This document shows, piece by piece, positions 8,166-16,500 of a stretch of DNA of 36,455 nucleotides. The notes beneath the pieces are model-generated. The model was not told where the DNA came from. It was given only the letters and a program-made list of their open reading frames with translations, and ran no database searches. A program made the translations under genes and the position numbers. Within the stretch, counting starts at the first letter, position 1. Each line of letters starts with the position of its first letter. Source of the stretch: Bacteroidales bacterium UBA6229 (GTDB lineage: Bacteria; Bacteroidota; Bacteroidia; Bacteroidales; F082); NCBI GenBank assembly GCA_002440975.1, contig DJWN01000047.1, forward strand, positions 1-36,455, given 5' to 3'.

Positions 8166-9370
8166 TCCTGGTTTATGGTGAAAATTTCAACAATCCCACT
8201 CCCGCTTGTGACGGTTGCAGTATAAGTTTCTCCAGCCATTGTATTAATGGCGGGATATGAAACATTTATTGTTGAGTTTCCAGTTCCAGAAGACGGCGTA
8301 GCTATCACGAGGTTGTCGCTGGTCACAATCGTCCAACTTTCGTTGGAGATGATATCGAAACTCGTGTTTCCCGCATTAGCTGAAACAGTTACTGATGTTG
8401 GATCAATAGTTAAACTATATGATTCAACTGTAACTGTTGCCGTATTGGTATTCACCGAACCACAACTATTACTCAGTTCGCAGTAATAATCTCCTGCATC
8501 CCCAGCCGAAGCTGATGAAACACTATAGCTTGCGCTTGTGGCGCCAGATATTGCTGTTCCATTTTTGTACCACTGGTAACTATCTACATTATTTCCGGCG
8601 GAAGTTAGGGTAAAGGGGTTTCCCACAAATACCGTAACATCCTGTGGATGTGTGGTTACAACAGCCTGCAAGTTCACGGTAACCGCTGCAGTGTTGGTAT
8701 TAACAACATCGCAACTATTACTCAGTTCACAGTAATAATCTCCTGCATCCCCAGCCGAAGCTGATGAAACACTATAGCTTGCGCTTGTAGCGCCAGATAT
8801 TGCTGTTCCATTTTTGTACCACTGGTAACTATCAACGTTATTGCCAGCGGAGGTAAGCGTAAAGGAAGCTCCTTCGCATACAGTCTCATCCGATGGATGA
8901 GTCGTAACCGTTGGAGAAGGAATGGTCACCACCTGAACAATTCCAGGTCTGTTCCACTCCTCAGTGATACGACTACACATATCCCTATCGGCATTGCCAA
9001 CAGGAGAGAATGTGTGATTAATGCTTGGCTCGTACCATCCGGCGGATGGATCGGAATCAGAGAAACGATACACTCGTACCCCTCCACCGAAGTTCCCTTG
9101 AGCCATCACAGTGGCATACTGCCCCCATGTAGCATCTGTACCCAAGTAGGCACGACGATACAATACTGGGTTCGGCACTTGATCCTCATGCTCACCACCC
9201 CAAAGGGCGTGTCCATACTCATGCATTTTTACGTAGTTCCCAATACCATTATTATTTCCAAGAACTAACATATAGTAATTATTTACTGGCATGGGGTAAA
9301 CACTAAGAAGCGCTGATCCACTAGCACCCCCCCCCAACACTATAAAGCACTGTGAACCAAGAAGTTGCAC
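8069..9370 (-). CDS. Middle fragment of frameshifted secreted peptidase: zinc site, two Ig-like domains, BACON domain
   Basis: Middle part of the broken peptidase gene. Real coding sequence starts at the G-run (about 9335); the few residues before it are out of frame. The catalytic segment reads MHEYGHALWGGEHED. HEYGH supplies the HExxH zinc site, and a third histidine follows seven residues after the second, one more than in the classical metzincin HExxHxxGxxH. It is followed by a Trp- and Gly-rich region (RVYRFSDSD), then two almost identical Ig-like domains (YQWYKNGTAISGATSASYS, YYCELSNSC), each about 83 residues. A BACON domain follows (SLTIDPTSVTVSANAG to IFTINQDG), usual for carbohydrate or glycoprotein binding. 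The last 34 or so residues before the stop are out-of-frame sequence. It is most likely a zincin acting outside the cell; the exact peptidase family is uncertain. Confidence 0.75.
   Translation of the reverse strand: MQLLGSQCFIVLGGGASGSALLSVYPMPVNNYYMLVLGNNNGIGNYVKMHEYGHALWGGEHEDQVPNPVLYRRAYLGTDATWGQYATVMAQGNFGGGVRVYRFSDSDPSAGWYEPSINHTFSPVGNADRDMCSRITEEWNRPGIVQVVTIPSPTVTTHPSDETVCEGASFTLTSAGNNVDSYQWYKNGTAISGATSASYSVSSASAGDAGDYYCELSNSCDVVNTNTAAVTVNLQAVVTTHPQDVTVFVGNPFTLTSAGNNVDSYQWYKNGTAISGATSASYSVSSASAGDAGDYYCELSNSCGSVNTNTATVTVESYSLTIDPTSVTVSANAGNTSFDIISNESWTIVTSDNLVIATPSSGTGNSTINVSYPAINTMAGETYTATVTSGSGIVEIFTINQDGVSAFITLIRTMQTYQQMLAVFSFLLIVPAI
8160..8170 (-). other. Frameshift site 2 (apparent loss of one base)
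   Basis: The BACON domain of the middle fragment ends in TINQDG, and the next domain resumes at SERIYYADPD in a different phase. One added base in the GGAGT stretch here would join the frames. There is no long homopolymer and no classic slippery heptamer, so a simple indel or sequence error is more likely than programmed frameshifting. Confidence 0.6.
8463..8832 (-). repeat. Near-identical direct duplication of an Ig-like domain
   Basis: Copies at about 8463-8583 and 8712-8832 are offset by exactly 249 nt (83 codons). By eye only about two bases differ over the core of roughly 120 nt, whereas the flanking parts of the two domains differ more. That suggests a recent duplication or gene conversion of the domain core. 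Confidence 0.8.
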
Positions 9371-10202
9371 TCTGGGAAATGGTCGCTATCACTCCTGCTG
9401 GAGTAGCAAACAGACTGTCATTGAATACTTGCAAATTTCCCGAAGTCGTTCCCGACTCAGCGAAATCAACCACATGTACGCTCTCTTGATAGAACGCAAT
9501 GTCAGGAAAACCGGAGACTTCCATGATATCAGTTGCCCATGAGTCGCTTATCGCGATCTGTGCCAAAATGGCGTTGAGATCACCACCGTAAGTCGTCATC
9601 AAGTCGTCAGTAATGAACGCGACATCCTGAATGCTTTCCGTAGTACAATCCATGGGATTCCTTACTGGCACAGAAAGAAATTCATCATTCTGATGAACTT
9701 CTTTTGCTCCATGAGTTTGATCCTGATGATACACATCACAGTTGTGATGTTCGTCATCTGTCCCACATTGGAATGGCTGTTCTTTTACCCATGAATAATC
9801 TCCCTTTTCATCAGGAGAGAATTTGTAGGTGTCGTTTCCGATGTCGGCAGAACCAGCGATGCTGGTGCCAATTTTAGCAAATCGTGCAGTTCCGATGGTT
9901 TTGCCATCAATATTTCTCAAAACTCCTTTTATAACCTCCCCCGAGAGAGAAGTATAGGAATCCTTTGAAACGTGGTTTATTACATTTGTTTCATGCGTCA
10001 TTCGTGCCTTTTGGGCAACGAATTCTACGACAAAACAACGTTCGGAAGTTGCAATCATCATCTCTTCATCTGGTCCCGAAGAAACTTCTGTCCAGCGAAG
10101 GGAGAGATCTGTTTTGCTGACGACGTCAAACGTTGCCAGACTTTGCGATTGGGCACTCATCATTCCGACGAGCAGTCCCAAAATTAAAACTAAATTTTTC
10201 AT
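9321..10202 (-). CDS. N-terminal fragment of frameshifted secreted metallopeptidase
   Basis: First part of the broken peptidase gene, 293 residues as read. It starts with a clear signal peptide (MKNLVLILGLLVGMMSAQS, cleavage near residue 20). A propeptide-like region follows, with a His- and Asp-rich stretch (GTDDEHHNCDVYHQDQTHG) that could chelate metal. The start of the catalytic domain comes next: DVAFITDDLMTTYGGDLNAI, then HVVDFAES and WFTVLYSVGGG. This runs out of frame at the G9 tract just before the zinc site. Layout (signal, pro-region, zincin, Ig-like, BACON, PKD-like, T9SS tail) gives a reconstituted protein of about 1,030 residues. It begins 24 bp after the stop of the ORF6N gene on the same strand, with no promoter box of its own visible in that gap, so co-transcription is possible. 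It may be a pseudogene, phase-variable, or affected by sequence error. Confidence 0.75.
   Translation of the reverse strand: MKNLVLILGLLVGMMSAQSQSLATFDVVSKTDLSLRWTEVSSGPDEEMMIATSERCFVVEFVAQKARMTHETNVINHVSKDSYTSLSGEVIKGVLRNIDGKTIGTARFAKIGTSIAGSADIGNDTYKFSPDEKGDYSWVKEQPFQCGTDDEHHNCDVYHQDQTHGAKEVHQNDEFLSVPVRNPMDCTTESIQDVAFITDDLMTTYGGDLNAILAQIAISDSWATDIMEVSGFPDIAFYQESVHVVDFAESGTTSGNLQVFNDSLFATPAGVIATISQSATSWFTVLYSVGGGC
9327..9335 (-). other. G9 homopolymer at frameshift site 1
   Basis: Nine consecutive C on the plus strand, G9 in the coding strand. With nine G the N-terminal fragment ends a few codons later at TAG (9321-9323). With eight G the frame runs straight into the HExxH fragment. This is either slipped-strand phase variation or a sequencing or assembly homopolymer error. 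Confidence 0.7.
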
Positions 10203-10226
10203 TTCTTTGATGTAATTTCATTTTGG

Positions 10227-11243
10227 TTATTCATCCTTTTTTCCTTTAGCATTTAATTTCCCCAGCATTTCAATAGCTCCGGTTTCCATTTTTGAAAAAG
10301 CAAACCACTTCTTGCCCAGGTCTTTTAGCGATGCCCCAAAATGATATAATTCACTTTGATCAATAATCATGAAACGGTCGTGGGCGTTTTTCAACTCCTT
10401 CAGTTCAACAGGTGCATATTGGGCATTGTGCTTTTTTACGTCCAACAATAACTGTTTGCTGATTTTGCTGGTATAAATGGTTGCTGATACTCCTTTTTTG
10501 CGTTTGGTAAGCAGCGTAAGTACCGAATCGTCAATATAATTGTCAATTAGCACAATCGAAATTTTCGCACTTCTAACCAGATCAGAAACGAAGGTATAGG
10601 CATCAAATACCTGCCCATCGAAGAAAATCCCTTGTTTGGGTTTAATGCTGTTGTCTTCAAGTGCTTTGTAAACCATATCCACTTTTTCATCGGTTCGCAG
10701 CATTTTTTGTTCAAGCGTATCCATGCGCAAGAACAACTGCGAATTGGCTGAAATGTATTTTCGCATTTCAACAAAAGCCTGCACTATTCGTATACTTGCC
10801 TGAACCGCTGTTTCTGATTTAAGAACGCTTGCGAGCATGATAGCTCCGTGTTCGGTAAAAACATAGGGTAAAAATTTTCGGTGTTTTCCACGTTTGTCTT
10901 CTAAGGTCGCATTTTGCGATCTTAAACCTGATTTTTTTAAGGTCGCATTTTGCGATCTTAAAAATTCATCTCCACTAGAGGTCACAGTTTGTGACCCCAA
11001 GAATTCGTAACCACTTGAGGTGCCTATTTGAAACTTCAAGTTTTCATACTCTTCATCAGTAAGTTGAAACATGAATAATTCGGAAAATCGATCAATATTT
11101 CTTTTTACCTGTTCGTTTAACCTTCTGGTTTCAACACCATAAATCTCAGCAAGGTCACTATCAAGCATCACCTTTTGATTCCTGATGATATATATCCTGT
11201 TTACCAAGGGCTGAAATGCAGATATTTGATTTTCTTTTGTCAT
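10227..11243 (-). CDS. ORF6N domain protein with degenerate HKD (PLD-like) C-terminal domain
   Basis: Protein of 338 residues. The N-terminus is an ORF6N (KilA-N-related, phage-type DNA-binding) domain: IYIIRNQKVMLDSDLAEIYGVETRRLNEQVKRN is spread over residues 17-50, then FMFQLTDEEYENL, and after a repeat insert the FTEHGAIMLASVLKS stretch. Residues about 66-117 hold four in-frame repeats of the type LxSQxxT. The C-terminal part (about 215-330) looks like a phospholipase D-type fold. It has VLIDNYID, a motif HDRFMIID (H288, R290, D295) matching HxKx4D but with Arg for Lys, then HFGASLKDLGKKWFAFSKM. Such fusions are common in Bacteroidota, are found near mobile elements, and have no established activity; DNA binding is inferred from the family. 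No phage genes are nearby. Confidence 0.82.
   Translation of the reverse strand: MTKENQISAFQPLVNRIYIIRNQKVMLDSDLAEIYGVETRRLNEQVKRNIDRFSELFMFQLTDEEYENLKFQIGTSSGYEFLGSQTVTSSGDEFLRSQNATLKKSGLRSQNATLEDKRGKHRKFLPYVFTEHGAIMLASVLKSETAVQASIRIVQAFVEMRKYISANSQLFLRMDTLEQKMLRTDEKVDMVYKALEDNSIKPKQGIFFDGQVFDAYTFVSDLVRSAKISIVLIDNYIDDSVLTLLTKRKKGVSATIYTSKISKQLLLDVKKHNAQYAPVELKELKNAHDRFMIIDQSELYHFGASLKDLGKKWFAFSKMETGAIEMLGKLNAKGKKDE
10905..11035 (-). repeat. Four in-frame palindromic repeats inside the ORF6N gene
   Basis: 17-bp units at 10905-10921, 10941-10957, 10980-10996 and 11019-11035, spaced 36, 39 and 39 bp, all multiples of three. Two read GGTCGCATTTTGCGATC (near-palindrome). The third, GGTCACAGTTTGTGACC, is a perfect 7-3-7 palindrome. 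The fourth is decayed. In protein they give LxSQxxT units about 12-13 residues apart. Confidence 0.85.
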
Positions 11244-11414
11244 TCAGTAGTTGAGATAAAAGGATGTTATATTTTAAAACCAATTTTCGAGCGTTGCGCT
11301 TTTATCACTTCAACATTTTTCCTTAGTTTATCAGAGGCTTTCGAAGATTGTTTTTCAAATAGGGCGGTACGCATAATTATATGGTAACATGATACTTTCC
11401 GAAAGTTAAACTCA

Positions 11415-11422
11415 CAAATATA
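11415..11422 (-). promoter_or_regulatory. Possible -7 promoter element for the ORF6N gene
   Basis: The minus strand reads TATATTTG, a perfect TAnnTTTG, but no -33 box is seen and the leader to the ATG at 11243 would be about 165 nt. In an AT-rich region this could be chance. Confidence 0.35.
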
Positions 11423-11591
11423 AGTAAATCGATTAAAAATATAACATTTGCCTTTTTGGTTGAAGTCCTATAAAAAAACAATTTCTTTACTCCCATATTC
11501 TTGATAAGGAATTGAAAAGCTCATTGATAGATTTGAGCATACAATTATAATCATTATTATATAAAGAAGTTAAATAATGTTTATTTTAAAA

Positions 11592-11690
11592 CATTGTTGT
11601 CCGGTAAAAATAACGTAAAACCGCTCAATCGCTTTAATAATGCCGTCCCGTACGTACGGGACGACATTATATTTTTACCGGACAACAGTG
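11592..11690. mobile_element. MITE-like element, 99 bp, with 9-bp target duplication
   Basis: Terminal inverted repeats of 21 bp (11592-11612 and 11670-11690) begin CAYTGTTGTCCGGTAAAA and differ at one base. The element is flanked by direct repeats ATTTTAAAA at 11583-11591 and 11691-11699. The interior contains a perfect 20-bp palindrome, CGTCCCGTACGTACGGGACG, at 11644-11663. There is no transposase gene, so it would be mobilised in trans. The 9-bp duplication and end sequence suggest an IS4-like parent, but that is inference. Confidence 0.72.
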
Positions 11691-12334
11691 ATTTTAAAAC
11701 TGAGCAACCCAAATATGGAAGCTGTCTTTACAACTTGTGTCATAGTAATATTCTTGGGTTACTTCATTTTTTTACATCGTTTTGGAGTAGGAAATGGTGT
11801 AAATTACTTACCCTCGTTGGCTATCTTCACTGAAAATTGTAGCAAAGTACTTTCTCTTTCAGGGCTTTTGTAAATGATTATAGCTCTGGTTTAAGCACAT
11901 GGAAAATGATTTTTTTTCCATTGTTTTACTTCATGATGTAAAAAAATACAATAGTGGGTCAATGGAATTTATTAATACAGATTTTCATAAGGGTAAAAAT
12001 TTCGATCAGGTTACTCTTTCAGTTCTTTGAGTTTTTTCAATTTATAGGTGAGTGAGAACAGCATCCTCATACCTATTTCTTTTTTGAGTACCACAAAGAT
12101 GCTATAAAAACGCATACCTGAATTTCAATTACTTTTAAAAAACGTATTCTTATAATGCATTAGCAGAAATACTTAAACTGGAAACATGACGCATTTAGGT
12201 CATTGTTCAGTGGTATCACAGATGTAAGTTCTTACTCTATCTTGCTTTGCTAATCCTTGCATGATGGATTTCGCTTTTACCCCAGCAGTTATTTATGTTG
12301 TACTTATTCTTGGGAGAATCTTTTTTTCGCTTGT

Positions 12335-12385
12335 AAAAAGCAATCAAACCAAAAGCTTCCTATGGCTTACTTTTGGTTTGATTGC
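12335..12385 (-). terminator. Strong intrinsic terminator after the PorP/SprF gene
   Basis: Perfect 16-bp stem (12340-12355 with 12370-12385: GCAATCAAACCAAAAG and its complement) with a 14-nt loop. On the minus strand it is followed by a T-run. It lies 10 bp past the stop of the PorP-family gene, ending the giant-protein operon. Confidence 0.85.
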
Positions 12386-12394
12386 TATATCATT

Positions 12395-13513
12395 TTAAAA
12401 TGGTGAACATTCAATTGGTGAGAAGTTTCTGGATTTCACATTTTTAATGATTTCAGTCTGTTTAAAGAACCTCAGGTTGTCAAATTCAAGTATCAGACTG
12501 ATTTCGTGTGAAGGGCCGGCAAAATTATTATTGGTGCTGATGGCCATATCATGCGAATAAAGTAGTTTCATCCTTGAGTTCTCGGTAAATCCAATGTTGA
12601 TCCCGGCCAAAAAGATCAGGTCAGCAAATTCGGAATATTCCAGCACATCATTCCGAAACCAGATACCGAGGTAGAGGTGCGACATATAGATATTCATACC
12701 CAGATTGAAATTTGTCATTTCGGCTTGTTGTTGAAATATAACGCCCGGATTAAGCTTAAAACTCTTTTTGCGGTTGTAATAGCCTTCATATTCGTCAATA
12801 TCAATGATCAGGTCGAAATGGCCAACGTATTTTCGGGCGAGGGGTGCATCCAGATTAAAAAAGCTTTGGTTGGGTTCCATCAGATGATGCACAGCAGCAC
12901 CCAGTGTGCCAACCACATTGTTGCCTTCGAACTGGAAAATGCTACCGAACGAAAAATCAGGATAAACCACATAATTGTCGGCAGGTTTGCTAATACTCGA
13001 CGGGCCAATATAACCCCATCGCGGATCAAGCTGATCTGCAAAAATCAGATTTCCATCAAAGTTTACCTCTTTACGAACAAAGCCGGCCATGGCACCAACC
13101 TGAATGATAGCACTTTGCGATAAAGGAATACGCACAGCAGGTAAGATACCGGTGGTAGTTGTTTTGATATAACCCAGGCCTTCGCTGGTTTGATTAAACA
13201 ACACGCCAATACCACCTGCACCGGGGATGTTACGATCAGCAATATCCATGCTAAAATTTGTCAGGTAGTTTTCGCCAGGGAGATTCATCCACAATTTACG
13301 GGCGTGCATTCGTACCTTTAGCCCGAGCGAAAGGCCTGTATAAGCCGGATTGTAATAAGTAGGACTGCTGAAGAACTGCGAAAAGTGCGGGTCCTGAGCT
13401 TTTAAGTTAATGCTTAAAAATATTGTCAGAACCATCAGGCTTAATTTATACTTGTGAGCTTTCATGAGTTTCATTATTTGTGATCCGTTGATCAGGTATT
13501 CAATTGCTTTCAT
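12395..13513 (-). CDS. PorP/SprF family type IX secretion membrane protein
   Basis: Outer-membrane beta-barrel protein of 372 residues of the PorP/SprF family, whose members bind and help export or anchor particular T9SS substrates. A signal peptide ends near residue 40 (IFLSINLKAQ), followed by the family hallmark DPHFSQFFSSPTYYNPAYTG, then SMDIADRNIPGAGGIGVLFNQTSEGLGY and repeated amphipathic strands to the C-terminus. It begins 17 bp after the stop of the 5998-residue T9SS type B protein, on the same strand, and a terminator follows, so the two make a two-gene operon with the substrate first. This arrangement matches sprB-sprF and similar large-cargo pairs. I kept the start at 13513 rather than the internal ATGs (13474 or 13465), because an AAAGGAGG ribosome site precedes it. 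Specificity for the giant protein is inferred from position. Confidence 0.9.
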   Translation of the reverse strand: MKAIEYLINGSQIMKLMKAHKYKLSLMVLTIFLSINLKAQDPHFSQFFSSPTYYNPAYTGLSLGLKVRMHARKLWMNLPGENYLTNFSMDIADRNIPGAGGIGVLFNQTSEGLGYIKTTTTGILPAVRIPLSQSAIIQVGAMAGFVRKEVNFDGNLIFADQLDPRWGYIGPSSISKPADNYVVYPDFSFGSIFQFEGNNVVGTLGAAVHHLMEPNQSFFNLDAPLARKYVGHFDLIIDIDEYEGYYNRKKSFKLNPGVIFQQQAEMTNFNLGMNIYMSHLYLGIWFRNDVLEYSEFADLIFLAGINIGFTENSRMKLLYSHDMAISTNNNFAGPSHEISLILEFDNLRFFKQTEIIKNVKSRNFSPIECSPF

Positions 13514-13519
13514 AGTGTT

Positions 13520-13527
13520 CCTCCTTT
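13520..13527 (-). promoter_or_regulatory. Strong Shine-Dalgarno sequence before the PorP/SprF gene
   Basis: The minus strand reads AAAGGAGG, 6 nt before the ATG at 13513 and directly after the stop of the giant gene. Perfect Shine-Dalgarno sites are uncommon in Bacteroidota and none of the other genes here shows one. It decides the start and suggests independent, strong initiation after an 18-kb upstream frame. Confidence 0.7.
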
Positions 13528-13530
13528 CTG

Positions 13531-16500
13531 TTATCGGATCAGATTAATGATTCCATAAGGTTTAATATTGCCATCGCCATTGTCAGAGCCTTCCCAAATT
13601 GTCCCGTCCTTGAAAGTAGCAGAAGCTTTCCAGATGTAAGAACCCGTTGGTAAATCCTGACTGTTATAGGTGCCATCCCATGCATCTGCAGGGCGTCCAT
13701 CTTCGAGCCGTGAGCTGGACCAGATCAATTGTCCCCAACTGGTGAAAATCTCAAGGGTATAGGTCTCCAGATTTTCGCCTTTGCCTTTAAACTCACTGAA
13801 TTCCTGTTCACTGTGACCTGGCACAAAACTGTTGGGGAAATAGAGTCCTGTAAAGGTGATTTCGTAATCATTCACAGCCGTATCAGGACATAAATGATTG
13901 TTGTAAGCTACCAGCATCACTTCATAGAGTCCGTCGTCCTCGAACTGATAAATCGGATTTTCTTCGGTTGAGGTTTGTCCGGTCATGAAGTCCCAGAAGA
14001 AGGTGCTGGCCGAAGGATCACTGGTATTTTGGAAATAGACCTGTCCTTGTTTTCCTTCGTAGCGATCTTCAAAAGTAAAGCTGGCCTGTGGAATAGGATG
14101 CACTGGCAGGCTATGGCGCACCGTGTCGCGGCATCTATTTTCATCTTCAACAACAAGGCTTGTAAAATAAGTGCCGGATTGCATATAAATGTGTTCCGTC
14201 AGCCGATCTGTTGCAGTTGAGTCAGTCCACGGATTACCATCGTCATTGTTGCTGTTTGGATCACCAAAATGCCAGAACCAGCTGTCAATGGGAGCACCTC
14301 CTTCATCGCTCAAATCATTGAAATAGGTGATGTAAGTTACACAACTATCAACAGCAATGAAATCGGCTGATGGAGGTTGCCAGATTATCACCTCTCTTAT
14401 CGTTGTGTCTGTACAACCATACTGATTGGCCACAATAAGACTTACTTCAAAAGTGCCAAACTCAGTGTATTGCCAGGACGGATTTTGAAGACTTGAGAAG
14501 TCATCGATGCTTTCCGGATCGCCAAACTCCCATAACCAGTTTGTAAGTGGTTCGCCATTATCTTCTGACAAATCAATGAATTGTGTTGTAACACCATGAC
14601 ATACCGGATCAGGGATGAAATGTGCCCTGGGGGTTGCCCTGATTTGGATGGTTACAGCATACGTATGTGTGAAGAGGTTTTCGTTTACCTCTCCTGTAAC
14701 TGTGAGGCTTACAACATACTCTCCTGCTTCAAGTCCGGTAAATCCAGGTTCCCATGTATGGCATATGGGGTTTTGTGGGCTATTATATACCAGCTGGGTA
14801 CCATCACCGAAGTCCCATGCCCATTCTACTATTTGTCCATCCTCAATGAGCATAATAGAATTTTCTGCGAAGCAAATCTCACTTTGTGCACAATACTCAC
14901 CGAATGGTAGGATGAAGGATGCCTGCAAACAAGGCTCTTTGTAAATTTCCTTTTCAATGGTATTTACGCAGCCATTAGCATTGGTAACCGTTAATCTAAC
15001 CAGATAGGTTCCTTCCTGTGATGCGTACGTGAATAGCGGGTTACGTTCATCGGAAGTGCTTTCATCTTCATCACCGAATTCCCAGAACCATTCCACAACT
15101 GGAACTCCATTTCCTGATGAGAGATCGGTAAACTGGGTAGGCTCATCGCAAACACCGCTAACGTAATCGAAATCAGGTATAGGTAATGGGTTTACGATCA
15201 CCATGTTATATGTGGTTTGCGAACAGCCGTTTTCATCAACAGTGGTCAACTCAACGGGGTAAGTTCCTGCAGCAGGGAAGGTATGCGATACTTCTGATTC
15301 AATGGTTTCATACGATGGACTGCCATCATTGAAGTTCCAGGTATAGTAGCCTACACCAACTGTTTCGGGTTCGTGTAAGGCTTCGAAAAGCGTTGGCTCA
15401 CCCACACAAACTTCTGTTGCAGTGAAGCTAATATCAAGTGGTTCCCAAATCGTGATGTTCTCCTCAAATTCGGATGAACAGCCAACAGCATCTGTAATAA
15501 CCAGGGTAATCACATGGTCAACCCCTGTTGTGGGGAATACAAATCCCGGATTCACACCTTCTGAGAACAGTGAGCCATCGTAATACCAGGCGTATTCAAT
15601 AATTGGACTGCCGTTTGCGCTTTCTGTTGACTGGTCAAAGAAATGGAATTGCCCGGGTGGGTCACAGGCCTGAACAAAGGTAAAGGCAGCTTGAGGCGTG
15701 TCGAATATTGTAACCCAACGACTTAGCGATTCTACGCAGCCGTAATTTGTAGTTATAGTTAGTGTTACATAATATTCACCAGGTTCGGTAAATTCATAGC
15801 TAGGATTTTGTTCAGCAGAGGTATTGCCATTATCATCAAAGTCCCATAACCACTCTTCGATGATGGCTTCAGGGCTAACGGAAAGGTCATGGAATTGTGT
15901 TGGCAAACCAAAACAATTGTTTTCTGTTTCGAAATTGGCAATAGGCTGTTGTCCAACACCAATCTCTATGCTAGCCATACCTACGCAACCATTTAGATGG
16001 GTGGCCGTTAAGGTAACCGTATAGTTTCCTGGAATTGCATAAACATAACTCGGGTTTTGCTGAGTGGAAACCCCGCCATCGCCAAAGTTCCAGAACCAGT
16101 TGGTTATATCCTGTCCAATGCCTGTGAACTCCACAACTTCACCTGCACAAAAAGCTTCGCTGCTGACATCAATTTCAATTTCAGGAAGTTGTCCAACCAA
16201 TACATTGAGCTGGTAAATGTTTGTGCAACCTGCAGTATTAGTTACTGTCAGTTCAACAGCATAACCTTCCGGAGGCATCGGGCCTACGAAAAGATGCGAA
16301 GGATGCTGTAAGGTCGATGTATTATTTACACCAGATTCAGGGTCGCCAAATTCCCAGAACCATGAGAACAAATCACTTCCACCGTTGGGGGATGACAAAT
16401 CGGTGAAAAGTACAGGTGTATTGGCACAATTTTCCTCAAAGATAAACTGAGCAAGAGGTTCGATGTTCACTTGTACTTGTTTGGTGATTTCGCCTATACA

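Larger units (their letters stand above)
11244..12394. other. 1.15-kb gene-poor intergenic region
   Basis: No convincing coding frame. Small frames at 11594-11873 start inside the MITE-like element and have no family signal. Contents seen are a possible promoter (11415-11422), the MITE-like element (11592-11690) with its target duplication, and a strong minus-strand terminator (12335-12385). The 10-mer ATTTTAAAAC also occurs at 11271-11280, outside the duplication. About 640 bp between the element and the terminator hold nothing I recognise. Confidence 0.55.

Noticed and set aside
8155..8175. Programmed -1 ribosomal frameshift at the second peptidase frame change
   Set aside because: The direction would fit -1, but there is no slippery heptamer and no obvious downstream structure.
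10905..11035. CRISPR-like array of palindromes
   Set aside because: Units are only 17 bp, the spacers are repeated coding sequence in phase, and there are only four units inside a gene.
11594..11873. Overlapping small plus-strand frames in the gene-poor region
   Set aside because: Both begin inside the MITE-like element, lack a ribosome site or family signal, and contain only a chance hydrophobic stretch.
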